28,459 bases of DNA. Source: GCA-002688135 sp964536565. Its GTDB lineage: Bacteria; Patescibacteriota; Patescibacteriia; Magasanikbacterales; GCA-002688135. Shown here in pieces: positions 6,384 through 15,808 of this stretch. The notes under the pieces were generated by a model. The model did not search any database. It was not told the origin of the DNA and was given only the letters and a program-made list of their open reading frames with translations. The position numbers and the translations under genes were made by a program. Position 1 is the stretch's first letter. Every line of letters begins with the position of its first letter. The stretch covers positions 1 through 28,459 of the forward strand of contig CAZHXK010000005.1 of the NCBI GenBank assembly GCA_964536565.1, given 5' to 3'.

Positions 6384-7091
6384 CTAAGCTAAGCTCGTAT
6401 ACACCTCAGAAACATCATCCAGCTCATCCAATGCATCCAACATTTTCTGTAATTGCCCCATATCGTCCGACGACAGCTCCACCGTATCTTTAGCAACCCA
6501 CATCAAATCAGCCATATCCGGCTTCATATCATACTGCTCAAAAACCTCCGACAACTGCGCAAAGGATTCTACCGGCCCAGCAATACTAACACCATCTGTA
6601 TCATCAATTTCCGATGCACCAGCATCCATCAGAGCTAATTGTAAATCATCCGAAGCCTTCCCCTCTACGGAAAATACAGCCTTACGATCAAACATCCACT
6701 TCACCGTACCGGAACCTCCAAACGAACCTCCATTTTTTGAAAACGCGTGCTTAATATCTGAGGCAGCACGATTCTTATTATCAGTAACACTCTCTACCAA
6801 CACCGCAACCTTCCCTGGGCCATATCCCTCATACAGCGCCTCCTCCATACGGGCAGCATCTTTATCTTCCCCCGTACCACGTCTGATCGCACGATCAATT
6901 GTATCCTTAGGAACAGAACCTTTCTTTGCAGAATCCACAGCCACACGCAATGTCGCATTCTTCTCTGGATCACCACCACCTTGAGCAGCAATCTCGACAC
7001 CACGTATCAACTTAGTAAATGATGCGCCTCGCTTCTTATCCTGCGCAGCCTTACGTTGCTTAATATTATTCCACTTACTGTGTCCAGACAT
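6384..7091 (-). CDS. yebC: YebC/TACO1 family translation/transcription factor
   Basis: At 235 aa this is a full-length member of the YebC/PmpR/TACO1 family. The N-terminal signature MSGHSKWNNIKQRKAAQD and the block YEGYGPGKVAVLVESVTDN are typical. In bacteria some members bind DNA as regulators, and recent work gives others a role in relieving ribosome stalling at proline-rich stretches; which applies here cannot be told. The gene precedes ruvC with a 1-nt gap. No Shine-Dalgarno site is visible. The rpoC terminator lies between rpoC and this gene, so it probably has its own promoter in 7092-7145. Confidence 0.96.
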   Translation of the reverse strand: MSGHSKWNNIKQRKAAQDKKRGASFTKLIRGVEIAAQGGGDPEKNATLRVAVDSAKKGSVPKDTIDRAIRRGTGEDKDAARMEEALYEGYGPGKVAVLVESVTDNKNRAASDIKHAFSKNGGSFGGSGTVKWMFDRKAVFSVEGKASDDLQLALMDAGASEIDDTDGVSIAGPVESFAQLSEVFEQYDMKPDMADLMWVAKDTVELSSDDMGQLQKMLDALDELDDVSEVYTSLA

Positions 7092-7149
7092 ACATATACA
7101 GTTAACTTTTAGTTCTAAACTTTAACAATATTGGTAGGAAGAATCAAGA

Positions 7150-7180
7150 AAACAAAAACCGGACATAAGCCCGGTTTTCG
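7150..7180 (-). terminator. rpoBC terminator
   Basis: On the minus strand AAAACCGG pairs with CCGGTTTT across an 8-nt loop and is followed by TTGTTTTCTT, starting about 17 nt after the rpoC stop. Confidence 0.85.
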
Positions 7181-7196
7181 TAGAACCCTACAGTTG

Positions 7197-10100
7197 TTAG
7201 AGTCCAGCTCCATCTCCACTCGAAGCAACAGCAGCTGGTTCAGCAGGGGCCGCAGGAGGGAGTTCATCTGTACCAGCATCTTCACCCTCACCATTTGCCG
7301 CCATCTCAGCAGCAACTGCTGCACGACGCTCAGCCTCCTCTGCAGCTGCAATTTGCGCACGCTCTTCACGCATTTCCTTCATTGCGTTATCCAAATCATC
7401 TTTCAATGGAGAACCTTCATACCCTGTTCCCGCAGGAATCAATCGCCCAATAATAACATTCTCTTTCAATCCATCAAGCGTATCAACCTTACCTGAAACC
7501 GCAGCACCAATCAGCACCTTAGCAGTCTCTTGGAAAGACGCAGCCGATAACAAACTCTGTGTTGAAAGCGAAACCTTGGAAATACCCAAGAACAATGGCT
7601 TACCTTCAGCAAGAGTTCCTTTAGATTCAGTCACGCGCTCATTCTCAATATTAAATTGTGAACGTTCAACCACATCACCAGGAAGGAATTCTGTGTCACC
7701 AGCATCTTCAATATATCGACGTGAGAACATCTGTCGAATAATTACCTCGATGTGTTTATCACGCAATTTCTGACCTTGTCCGGTATAGATAGACTGAATT
7801 TCCTTCAAGATATACTTAGCTGTTGCATACTCACCCTTGAGTTCAAACAGTTGTTGCAACTCAAGCGAGCCATCTGTAAGCGCATCACCAGCCATCGCTT
7901 CTGTTCCATCCTTAGCCAAAATCTTGTATCCAGCAGGAATAACATATTCCTTCACACTATCACCTTCATACGTAATAATAGCCTTACTCTTCACCTCAGT
8001 AACAATTCCCGTATGTTCAGCAACCTCAGTCGTTCCATCCTTATGCTCCATAAGAACCTCACCCTTACTAATCGTCCCACCATCCTCAACCTTCAAATCA
8101 TCTGATTTCAAGCGTTTAAATTCATCTGTAAGCGTATCTCTATATGTAACACGAACGATACGCTGACCAGCTTTTCCCTCAAGAATACGTTTTCCATCCG
8201 GACCTTCAATCACACGACGATCAATAGTCTCAACCGTAACCTTACCCGCAACATCAGCAACGAACGCACGACGTTTTGGATTTCTCGCCTCAAACAACTC
8301 CTCAACACGAGGCAAACCACGCGTAATATCCGCACCACCAGCCACACCACCGGTATGGAAGGTTCTCATGGTCAGCTGTGTTCCCGGCTCACCAATTGAT
8401 TGCGCTGCGATAATACCAACCGCAGTTCCTGTAGCAACAAGCTTATTCTTTGAGTGATCAAAACCGTAACATTTCTTACATACACCCTTGTTCATCTTAC
8501 ATGTAAGAATTGAGCGATATCGAACCTCAGGAATTTCAAAGTCAGCTAACTTATGTTTCAATTCTTCGTCAATAAGCGTATCAGCCTTCACAAGTGTCTT
8601 TCGACCATCCTTAATCGGATCAATAATATATCGACCCCAGATTCGTGACGACAACTTCTCACCCATCATATCTGATTCTGCAGCACTCAACGTGACTCCC
8701 TCTTCATCACCACAATCATCACTGCGAATCACGATATCCTGTGACACATCAACCAATCGACGCGTAAGATATCCAGCATTAGCAGTACGCAAGGCTGTAT
8801 CAGTCAAACCTTTTCGAGATCCATGAGTTGAAATAAAGAACTCAATCACTTCGAACCCCTCTTTGAAACTTCCCTTCACGGGCAACTCGATAATCTCACC
8901 GGCCGGATTAGACACCAAACCTTTCATTCCAACCACCTGCGTCAACTGCCCCCACGTTCCACGAGCTCCAGATTCAATCATCCCGTAAACCGCACCTTCA
9001 ACAGGAACCTGATTTCGAACATTCTTCACGATACGTTTCTTAATTTCATCCCAGACCTCAATAATCTTAATGTGTCGTTCTCCTGCTGTCAGCAAACCTT
9101 CAGCATACTGTTCTTCAATCTCTTCGACACGACCATTCCCTTCAGCAATCAACTCCTTCTTATCAGGAACGACCATGAAGTCATCCATGCTCAATGAATG
9201 ACCTGCTTTTGTAACATATTTAAATCCAAGTGCTTTAATACCATCCAAAACGACAACAGCCTTATCTGTACCAACCGTTTCAATTGCGTAATGAAGTACA
9301 TCACCCAACCCCTTAGATGTAATCGCATGATTGTAGTACGGAAATTCATCAGTCAAAATACCGTTGAAAATCGTACGACCAACCGTGGTCATGGTGATAG
9401 CAGGATCAGCATCAGTAAAACGTGCACGATTCGCAAATCGAACACCAATCTTATCCTGCAAACCAATCTTACCCATTTGATACGCCATAAACGCTTCTTT
9501 CACATCAGCAAAACGCTTACATTCCTTATCATCCTTATCTTCATCAACACACGATGTGAGATAAAACGATCCCAACGCAATATCCTGTTTAGGAGTCACG
9601 ATAGGAGTTCCATTCGCCGGACGAAGCAAGTTCTTAGCAGCTGACATCAAGTTCTCGGCTTCCCACTTAGCCTCTTCTGTCAGTGGAACGTGGACAGCCA
9701 TTTGGTCACCATCAAAATCGGCGTTAAAGGCAGTACACACCAAAGGATGCAACTGAATAGCCTTACCCTCAATCAGACGAGGACGGAACGCCTGGATTCC
9801 TAAACGATGAAGTGTAGGCGCACGATTCAACAACACATAACGTGTCTTCGTAACCTCTTCCAAAATATCCCAAACTTCAGGACGTTCAGATTCAATCACC
9901 TTCGAAGCACTTCTAATGTTATGTGCAATTCCTCGGCTAATAATTTTACTCATGATAAATGGCTTGAAGAGCTCCAATGCCATTCGTTTCGGAATACCAC
10001 ATTGATCAATTTTCATGTATGGACCAACCACAATCACCGAACGTCCAGAATAGTCAGTTCGCTTACCGAGCAAGTTCTGTAGGAAACGACCCTGCTTTCC

Positions 10101-11276
10101 TTTCAACGTATCAGCCATTGATCGCAATTGTCGGCGACTTCCCGCAGGATTAGTAACTGTCTTTGTATGACGAGCTGAGTTATCAATCAACGCATCCGCA
10201 GCCTCCTGAAGCATTCGTTTCTCATTTCGAACAATAATTTCCGGAGCATTCAAATCACGCAATCGCTTCAAACGATTATTTCGATTAATCACACGACGAT
10301 ACAAATCATTCACATCAGATGTCGCGTAGCGTCCTCCATCCAAAGCAACCATAGGTCGCAAGTCTGGCGGAATCACAGGAACAACCGTTAAAATCATCCA
10401 TTCAGGTTTGATATTTTGTCGATGCAATCCCTTCAACAACTGAGTTCGACGAACCATTCGCTGCTTCTTACTCTTTGGAGCAGTCTTAAGAGCCTCCTCT
10501 AACTCTTTGATTGTTGCATCCAAATCCAAGCGCTGCAAAAGCAGTTGAATCGCTTCCGCACCAACAGCAGCATCAAACAGATGACCATATCGCAATGACA
10601 TCTCCTGATATTGATGTTCTGTAATCAATCGCAACGGCTCAAGCAACTTAAGTGACGCATCAGCCTCAGCAAACTCTTCATCAAGTGATTCCATCTTTTG
10701 TTCCATCTCTTCCTCAGCCTCTACTTGAGTATATTTTGCTTCACCTTTTTCCAACTGATCTAACTTTCTTTTCAAATCATTTTCAATCTGTTTTTTCTTT
10801 CCTTTATATTCAGATTTCAATTGCTCATATGTGGCCATCTTCAAATCCTTATCAACATCAGTCACCACAAACATCGCAAAATAAATCACCTTTTCTACGT
10901 TCTGCATCGACATGTCGAGAATCAATCCCAACTTCGATGGAATAGAACGCAAGAACCAAATGTGTGAAACAGGAGCCGCTAACTCAATATGAGCCATTCG
11001 TTCACGACGAACGAGTGAATGAGTTACCTCAACACCACACTTATCACATATAATTCCCTTATAACGAATCTTTCGGTACTTTCCACAATAACATTCCCAA
11101 TCCTTTGTAGGACCGAAAATTTCTTCCGCAAACAAACCACCCTTTTCAGGCTTTTGTGTTCGGTAGTTAATTGTTTCAGGCTTCATGACCTCTCCAAAAG
11201 ACCATTTACGCATCGTCTCAGGTGAGGCGAGCTCGATCTTCAAAGCGTCGAAATCTGCTAATGGTTGATTAAACAT
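7197..11276 (-). CDS. rpoC: DNA-directed RNA polymerase subunit beta'
   Basis: Largest catalytic subunit of RNA polymerase (1359 aa). Seen directly: the N-terminal zinc ribbon with Cys62, Cys64, Cys77 and Cys80; the clamp region; and the absolutely conserved NADFDGDQ with Asp520, Asp522 and Asp524 holding the active-site Mg2+. Further on are the second zinc site (SDDCGDEEG plus LTCKMNKGVCKKCYG) and the bridge-helix/trigger-loop region with GIIAAQSIGEPGTQLTMRTFHTGG. Residues ~150-210 form a charged coiled-coil-like insertion (Lys/Glu/Asp-rich) that shifts the active site by about 60 residues relative to E. coli. The last ~45 residues are an acidic, Ala/Pro-rich low-complexity tail. It starts 24 nt after the rpoB stop, so rpoBC is an operon. 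No Shine-Dalgarno site is visible. Confidence 0.99.
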   Translation of the reverse strand: MFNQPLADFDALKIELASPETMRKWSFGEVMKPETINYRTQKPEKGGLFAEEIFGPTKDWECYCGKYRKIRYKGIICDKCGVEVTHSLVRRERMAHIELAAPVSHIWFLRSIPSKLGLILDMSMQNVEKVIYFAMFVVTDVDKDLKMATYEQLKSEYKGKKKQIENDLKRKLDQLEKGEAKYTQVEAEEEMEQKMESLDEEFAEADASLKLLEPLRLITEHQYQEMSLRYGHLFDAAVGAEAIQLLLQRLDLDATIKELEEALKTAPKSKKQRMVRRTQLLKGLHRQNIKPEWMILTVVPVIPPDLRPMVALDGGRYATSDVNDLYRRVINRNNRLKRLRDLNAPEIIVRNEKRMLQEAADALIDNSARHTKTVTNPAGSRRQLRSMADTLKGKQGRFLQNLLGKRTDYSGRSVIVVGPYMKIDQCGIPKRMALELFKPFIMSKIISRGIAHNIRSASKVIESERPEVWDILEEVTKTRYVLLNRAPTLHRLGIQAFRPRLIEGKAIQLHPLVCTAFNADFDGDQMAVHVPLTEEAKWEAENLMSAAKNLLRPANGTPIVTPKQDIALGSFYLTSCVDEDKDDKECKRFADVKEAFMAYQMGKIGLQDKIGVRFANRARFTDADPAITMTTVGRTIFNGILTDEFPYYNHAITSKGLGDVLHYAIETVGTDKAVVVLDGIKALGFKYVTKAGHSLSMDDFMVVPDKKELIAEGNGRVEEIEEQYAEGLLTAGERHIKIIEVWDEIKKRIVKNVRNQVPVEGAVYGMIESGARGTWGQLTQVVGMKGLVSNPAGEIIELPVKGSFKEGFEVIEFFISTHGSRKGLTDTALRTANAGYLTRRLVDVSQDIVIRSDDCGDEEGVTLSAAESDMMGEKLSSRIWGRYIIDPIKDGRKTLVKADTLIDEELKHKLADFEIPEVRYRSILTCKMNKGVCKKCYGFDHSKNKLVATGTAVGIIAAQSIGEPGTQLTMRTFHTGGVAGGADITRGLPRVEELFEARNPKRRAFVADVAGKVTVETIDRRVIEGPDGKRILEGKAGQRIVRVTYRDTLTDEFKRLKSDDLKVEDGGTISKGEVLMEHKDGTTEVAEHTGIVTEVKSKAIITYEGDSVKEYVIPAGYKILAKDGTEAMAGDALTDGSLELQQLFELKGEYATAKYILKEIQSIYTGQGQKLRDKHIEVIIRQMFSRRYIEDAGDTEFLPGDVVERSQFNIENERVTESKGTLAEGKPLFLGISKVSLSTQSLLSAASFQETAKVLIGAAVSGKVDTLDGLKENVIIGRLIPAGTGYEGSPLKDDLDNAMKEMREERAQIAAAEEAERRAAVAAEMAANGEGEDAGTDELPPAAPAEPAAVASSGDGAGL

Positions 11277-11300
11277 ATTTTTTGGGATTAAGGAGTATGA

Positions 11301-14300
11301 TTATCGATCAATGTTCTTAACCCGCGTACGAGGTGAACGAACTGGTGGTGGTGGAGGTGTTCCTGAATCGTCACCAGTCTTCTTATCTTGTGAAACGATA
11401 TCATATCCACCAGACATGTTCTTGTTCATCAATGACACATCCAAACACAATCCTTTCAACTCACGAAGCAGCACCTGGAATGATTCAGGAATGTTTCGCT
11501 TGCTAATCGGTTCACCCTTAATAATAGATTCAAACGCCTTCGATCGACCTGGAATATCGTCGGACTTAATTGTTAGAATTTCTTGCAACATGTGACCAGC
11601 ACCGTAAGCTTCCAGCGCCCAGACTTCCATCTCTCCAAAACGCTGTCCACCAAACTGAGCTTTTCCACCCAATGGCTGCTGTGTAATCAACGAGTATGGT
11701 CCAATTGAACGTTGATGCAATTTATCTTCAACCATGTGCACCAGCTTCAACATGTATACCCAACCTACAGTCGTTGTATGATCAAATGAATCACCTGTTC
11801 GACCATCATATAATTGAGATTTTCCATCGTCGCTAAATCCAGCCTCTCGCAAAACTTCTTTAATCTGTGGCTCGGTCACACCATTCAACACGGGAGTCGC
11901 AACCGTAAACTGCATCGCATTCGCAGCAAGTCCAAGATGCGTTTCAAGCAACTGTCCCAAGTTCATACGAGAAATAACACCAAGTGGTGACAAAATGATG
12001 TCGACTGGTGTTCCATCCTCCAAGAATGGCATATCTTCTTGTTTCACAATTCGTGAAACCACACCCTTATTTCCATGACGTCCAGCCATCTTATCTCCCA
12101 CCTGAATCTTTCGCATATCAGCCACACCGACCTGCACAGATTTGATGACACCAGGAGAAAGCTTGTCTCCGTTCTCAGCTGAGAACACTTTAATATCAAC
12201 AATCTTTCCATGCTCACCATGCTCAAGCGAAAGTGATGTGTCACGAACGTCTCGAGCTTTCTCACCAAAGATCGCACGCAACAGTTTTTCTTCTGCTGAC
12301 AATTCCGTCTCACCCTTCGGTGTAATCTTTCCTACCAAGATGTCTCCCATCGAAACCTCAGCTCCGATTCGAATCACACCTTCGTGATCTAAGTTTTTTA
12401 ATTTATCTTCAGAAACATTTGGGATATCTGACGTAATCAATTCTGGTCCCAATTTTGTTTCACGAACAGTACATGTATGTTGCTCAACGTGAACTGATGT
12501 AAAGACATCATCCTTAACCAATCGATCCGATAAAATAATCGCATCCTCATAGTTAAATCCATCCCACACCATGTACGCAACCAACACATTTCGTCCAAGC
12601 GCAATCTCACCCTTATCTGTTGAAGGTCCATCTGAAAGCACATCACCCTTCTTAACCTTCTGACCTGTTGTAACCAAGATTCGTTGATTAATCGCAGACG
12701 AATTATTTGATCGCAAGTATCGATTAACGCGATATGTATGAACATCACCAGATTTTCCAGTAAGCTCGATGATATCTGCACCAACTTTTGTAATTTCTCC
12801 ATCTTCTTCAGCCAAAATCATGTGTCCTGAATTGCGCGCCACATGCTCCTCAATACCCGTTCCCACAATAGGAGCTTCCGGAGTAATCAATGGCACGGCT
12901 TGTCGTTGCATGTTTGATCCCATCAGCGCACGAGACGCATCATCATGTTCCAAGAAAGGAATCAATGACGTCGCAATCGATACAACCTGCTTACTTGATA
13001 CATCCACAAAATCAACTTTTTCAACAAAATCAAATCCAGGCTCTTGCTTATCACGCAACTCAACTTTCTCAGAAGAGAAATATCCGTCGGCATCGACTTG
13101 CGCAACAACAGCAGTCGTAACAACATTCCCCTCTTCAAACGCATTCAAATACTGAATTTCAGTTGTAACACGAGGCTTAATAAGAATTGTTTTTGCATCC
13201 GATTTCTTAAGTGACGCAGCCTGTTCTTTTGTAATCTTATCACCATTCTTAACTTCTCCTTGATCACCGCGAGCGATCTCATCTACCGCAGCCTTTCCAT
13301 CATTAGCAACTTCCTTTAAAACTTTTCGGTATGGTGTCTCCAAAAAACCATACTGATTAATTCGAGCATAACTCGCAAGATGTCCCACCAAACCAATATT
13401 TGGTCCCTCAGGAGTTTGAATCGGACAAATACGACCGTAATGAGTAGGATGCACATCTCGAACCTCAAACCCCGCACGATCACGCGAAAGACCACCTGGC
13501 CCCATGGCACTGATACGACGTTTGTGTTCCAACTCAGCTAGTGGATTAGTTTGGTCCATAAACTGAGACAATTGTGATGACATGAAAAACTCTCGAATCG
13601 CACCAATCATTGGTCGAGCATTGATCAAACGTGATCCACTCATAGTTGATGGATCATAAGTACTCATACGATCACGAACAATTCGCTCCATTCGAGCCAA
13701 TCCAATTCTAAATCGATTTTGCACCAACTCACCAATCGCCTTAATTCGTCGATTTCCCAAGTGATCAATATCATCTGGATCCTCTTGATGAACACTCAAT
13801 CGGATAACTTCTTTTACAATTCGCGCCATGTCTTCCTTCGTCAAAATACGAGATTCTTTGCTTTCTGATTTCTCAGTATGCTCCAAAGAAAAACGCTCGT
13901 TATACTTATAACGTCCCACAGGCCCAAGATCATAACGATCAAAGTTGAAGAACATTGATTCAATCAACGATCGCGCATTATCAACAGTAGCCAAATCCCC
14001 TGGTCGAATACGCTTATAAATCTCAATCATCGCTTCGTCAGAATTACTTGCAGCATCCTTAGCCAGCGCATTCTCAACATAGTTAATCTGCGGATGCGTG
14101 TTCACATCTCGCAACAGCTCACGAATATCATCATCTGACTCATATCCAAATGCACGCAGTAACGTAGTGATGGGAGCTTTTCGCTTTCGATCTACCTTCA
14201 CCCAAATCACATTATGCAAATCAGTCTCAATCTCGATCCATGCACCACGATTAGGGATAATTTTTGCACCATAATATTTTCGTCCACGTGCCAGCTTCGC

Positions 14301-14735
14301 TGTAAAAAATGCACCAGGAGAACGAATGATCTGTGAAACAACAACACGCTCAACTCCATTAATGACAAACGTGCCCCGTGTTGTCATGAGAGGAATATCG
14401 CCCAAAAATACTTCTTGTTCCTTAACATCGCCTGTTCGCTCATTCTTCAGCTGAGTTAACACGCGAATAGGTGCTTCATACGTCACGTTTTTCTCGCGAC
14501 ATGTATGTTCGTCGAATTTTGGCTCATCGATGAAATAATTCACCATGTGCAAAGTCAATTCACCCGAGTAATCAACAATCGGTGAAAGTTCCTCAAAAAG
14601 ATCTCCAATACCTTCACGCAAGAACCACTCATACGAGTCCTTTTGCATCTGCGTAAGGTCTGGCAGCGGCATGTTATATGTGTCTGTAAAATATCGACGT
14701 GGGTGCGTCGCTTCTCTTCGTTTGTAGTGGGGCAT
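11301..14735 (-). CDS. rpoB: DNA-directed RNA polymerase subunit beta
   Basis: Second-largest RNA polymerase subunit (1144 aa), with no large lineage insertions beyond the core. The rifampicin-binding segment is intact at about 385-412 (SSQLSQFMDQTNP then LEHKRRISAMGPGGLSRDRAG), with the Asp, His and Ser that rifampicin normally contacts unchanged. It is followed by GRICPIQTPEGPNIGLVGHL. The C-terminal part has the active-site and clamp motifs GDKMAGRHGNKG and GGKAQFGGQRFGEMEVWALEAYGA. The tail (about 30 aa) is Pro/Arg-rich. It is preceded by a long leader with many hairpins and a terminator. rplJ and rplL, frequent upstream neighbours, are absent here: the next gene upstream points the other way. 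Confidence 0.99.
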   Translation of the reverse strand: MPHYKRREATHPRRYFTDTYNMPLPDLTQMQKDSYEWFLREGIGDLFEELSPIVDYSGELTLHMVNYFIDEPKFDEHTCREKNVTYEAPIRVLTQLKNERTGDVKEQEVFLGDIPLMTTRGTFVINGVERVVVSQIIRSPGAFFTAKLARGRKYYGAKIIPNRGAWIEIETDLHNVIWVKVDRKRKAPITTLLRAFGYESDDDIRELLRDVNTHPQINYVENALAKDAASNSDEAMIEIYKRIRPGDLATVDNARSLIESMFFNFDRYDLGPVGRYKYNERFSLEHTEKSESKESRILTKEDMARIVKEVIRLSVHQEDPDDIDHLGNRRIKAIGELVQNRFRIGLARMERIVRDRMSTYDPSTMSGSRLINARPMIGAIREFFMSSQLSQFMDQTNPLAELEHKRRISAMGPGGLSRDRAGFEVRDVHPTHYGRICPIQTPEGPNIGLVGHLASYARINQYGFLETPYRKVLKEVANDGKAAVDEIARGDQGEVKNGDKITKEQAASLKKSDAKTILIKPRVTTEIQYLNAFEEGNVVTTAVVAQVDADGYFSSEKVELRDKQEPGFDFVEKVDFVDVSSKQVVSIATSLIPFLEHDDASRALMGSNMQRQAVPLITPEAPIVGTGIEEHVARNSGHMILAEEDGEITKVGADIIELTGKSGDVHTYRVNRYLRSNNSSAINQRILVTTGQKVKKGDVLSDGPSTDKGEIALGRNVLVAYMVWDGFNYEDAIILSDRLVKDDVFTSVHVEQHTCTVRETKLGPELITSDIPNVSEDKLKNLDHEGVIRIGAEVSMGDILVGKITPKGETELSAEEKLLRAIFGEKARDVRDTSLSLEHGEHGKIVDIKVFSAENGDKLSPGVIKSVQVGVADMRKIQVGDKMAGRHGNKGVVSRIVKQEDMPFLEDGTPVDIILSPLGVISRMNLGQLLETHLGLAANAMQFTVATPVLNGVTEPQIKEVLREAGFSDDGKSQLYDGRTGDSFDHTTTVGWVYMLKLVHMVEDKLHQRSIGPYSLITQQPLGGKAQFGGQRFGEMEVWALEAYGAGHMLQEILTIKSDDIPGRSKAFESIIKGEPISKRNIPESFQVLLRELKGLCLDVSLMNKNMSGGYDIVSQDKKTGDDSGTPPPPPVRSPRTRVKNIDR

Positions 14736-14849
14736 AGGAGATTGAGAAGTGAGCGTTACCTCACAACTAAATAAAAATATAGTTTTGCAAAAATTTTTGT
14801 CTTAATTGAGGCAAACCGATCTCAGTCAAAATATTCTCACCCACAACAC

Positions 14850-15063
14850 AAAAAACACCCGAGCAGAATCTAGGTGTTCACTAATTGGACATTGGGATAA
14901 TTACATTTCTCATGTGATGTTGTCACAGAGCTCCATGTTTAAGGTGAAACATGTCACTCTCGGCCGATTTAATGGCACGTCCGAAGACAAATGCCGAAGA
15001 AAACAGCTCAATTGAGGAAAATAGGGTCTAACTTCTTGTAGCACGACATCTCACACTACTAGT
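14850..15063 (-). ncRNA. candidate structured RNA: attenuated rpoB leader or stand-alone small RNA
   Basis: The promoter at 15070-15099 predicts a minus-strand transcript starting near 15063 and ending at the terminator at 14850, about 214 nt. It begins with a hairpin (ATCTCAC...GTGAGAT, 15049-15069) that partly overlaps the predicted start. Then come the self-complementary CTCAATTGAG, a stem capped by a C(UUCG)G tetraloop (14974-14995), a perfect CATGTTT/AAACATG hairpin (14934-14953), and a small GTGA/TCAC hairpin (14914-14926). No open frame fits it. Either it is the rpoB leader with a read-through control point, or a separate RNA with rpoB driven from a second promoter. It does not match the 6S, SRP, tmRNA or RNase P patterns I know. 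Confidence 0.45.
14851..14880 (-). terminator. terminator or attenuator upstream of rpoB
   Basis: On the minus strand AACACC pairs with GGTGTT around a 13-nt loop and runs into TTTTTTGTG. It lies 115 nt before the rpoB start codon, inside the presumed leader. Confidence 0.6.
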
Positions 15064-15069
15064 GAGATT

Positions 15070-15099
15070 AATATAACACGAAATTTAGGACTATGTCAA
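15070..15099 (-). promoter_or_regulatory. rpoB leader promoter
   Basis: Minus strand TTGACA (15094-15099), an 18-nt spacer, and TATATT (15070-15075). TTATAT with a 17-nt spacer is an equivalent reading. It is the best minus-strand promoter in the region before rpoB. Confidence 0.65.
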
Positions 15100-15212
15100 G
15101 CAAATAGACAAACAAACTCAAACTGTCAAGTGAACAAGTATTAAACTAATTTTAGCAATAGATAGCAGATTCGAGACAAAATTACACACCGATCCAAAAC
15201 ACCACCAAGACT

Positions 15213-15221
15213 TTATCCACA
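15213..15221 (+). promoter_or_regulatory. perfect DnaA-box match
   Basis: TTATCCACA, identical to the E. coli consensus DnaA box, in the spacer between the divergent rpoB and 15301 promoters, 15 nt before the plus-strand -35. It is single, so it is not an origin. It could be a DnaA regulatory site or chance. Confidence 0.3.
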
Positions 15222-15236
15222 ATACTGAACTCAACA

Positions 15237-15265
15237 TTGACAAAACACTTCTATTCTAGGAAAAT
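15237..15265 (+). promoter_or_regulatory. promoter of the 15301 gene
   Basis: Perfect TTGACA (15237-15242), 17 nt, then a poor -10 GAAAAT (15260-15265). Predicted start near 15272. Positions 15100-15236 otherwise hold no gene. Confidence 0.45.
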
Positions 15266-15300
15266 CAAGCCAACTTCATAGATCATGTACTGGAGAAATA

Positions 15301-15624
15301 ATGGATATTTCCAACCTGCTAGTTACAGACATCGAGATCGAACGATACTTAGAAACCCAGATTAAGGTTGAAAAAAGGCGAAAAAATTCATACATTTTCG
15401 GTTGTATATGTATGTTACTAGCCAGCTCGTTTGCACTCTGGGCTCTGCTGCACAACTACAGCAACACCACAATCATCACCAGTACAATCAACGCAGTCCT
15501 CGCAGTCATTATCGTAGCAATAACAAACGACTGTTACGAACGCCCATTGAGCGAGATGGAATACGAACTGACCGAACGAAAGAACATGAGACTCAACAAT
15601 ACACCAAACAAAAGCGGCACATAA
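15301..15624 (+). CDS. small two-helix membrane protein, unrecognised
   Basis: 107 aa. About 35 charged, soluble residues (DIEIERYLETQIKVEKRRKN) are followed by two hydrophobic segments, about 33-50 and 58-78, with a short polar turn (HNYSNTTI) between them, and then a charged C-terminal tail (about 79-107). The basic residues before the first helix and the tail charges suggest both ends are cytoplasmic. No family is recognised. GGAG lies 6 nt before the ATG. It has its own promoter and terminator and stands alone, so it is probably a real single-gene unit. The function is unknown. Confidence 0.65.
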   Translation: MDISNLLVTDIEIERYLETQIKVEKRRKNSYIFGCICMLLASSFALWALLHNYSNTTIITSTINAVLAVIIVAITNDCYERPLSEMEYELTERKNMRLNNTPNKSGT

Positions 15625-15627
15625 CAC

Positions 15628-15668
15628 AAAACTCCCACCGCCCGACACATCGGAAATTGGGATTTTTT
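15628..15668 (+). terminator. terminator of the 15301 gene
   Basis: An outer stem AAACTCCCA with TGGGATTTT (one mismatch) encloses a small CCGA/TCGG hairpin and ends in TTTTTT. Confidence 0.7.
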
Positions 15669-15690
15669 ATTACTCTTTACTATAAAGGGA

Positions 15691-15719
15691 TTGACAAATA
15701 CGCAGAAAAGTGCTAATTT
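15691..15719 (+). promoter_or_regulatory. promoter of the 15809 gene
   Basis: Perfect TTGACA (15691-15696), 17-nt spacer, TAATTT (15714-15719). Predicted start near 15726. Confidence 0.6.
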
Positions 15720-15808
15720 AAAACCATATTTCGCACAACAAGCTTTCGTGGCGCACATCGAGCAAGGAAACAGTACAGCCACCAAAACACTGGAGAACTC
15801 ATAGCATA

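Noticed and set aside
14806..15015. Plus-strand frame of 69 codons upstream of rpoB
   Set aside because: No ribosome site, no recognisable protein features, and it overlaps the terminator and hairpins of the minus-strand leader.
14850..15063. 6S, SRP or RNase P RNA as the identity of the rpoB-upstream RNA
   Set aside because: The two ends do not pair as in 6S RNA, and the conserved SRP and RNase P core sequences are absent.
15213..15221. DnaA box considered as part of a replication origin
   Set aside because: There is only one box, with no cluster, no dnaA or dnaN nearby and no clear A+T-rich unwinding region.
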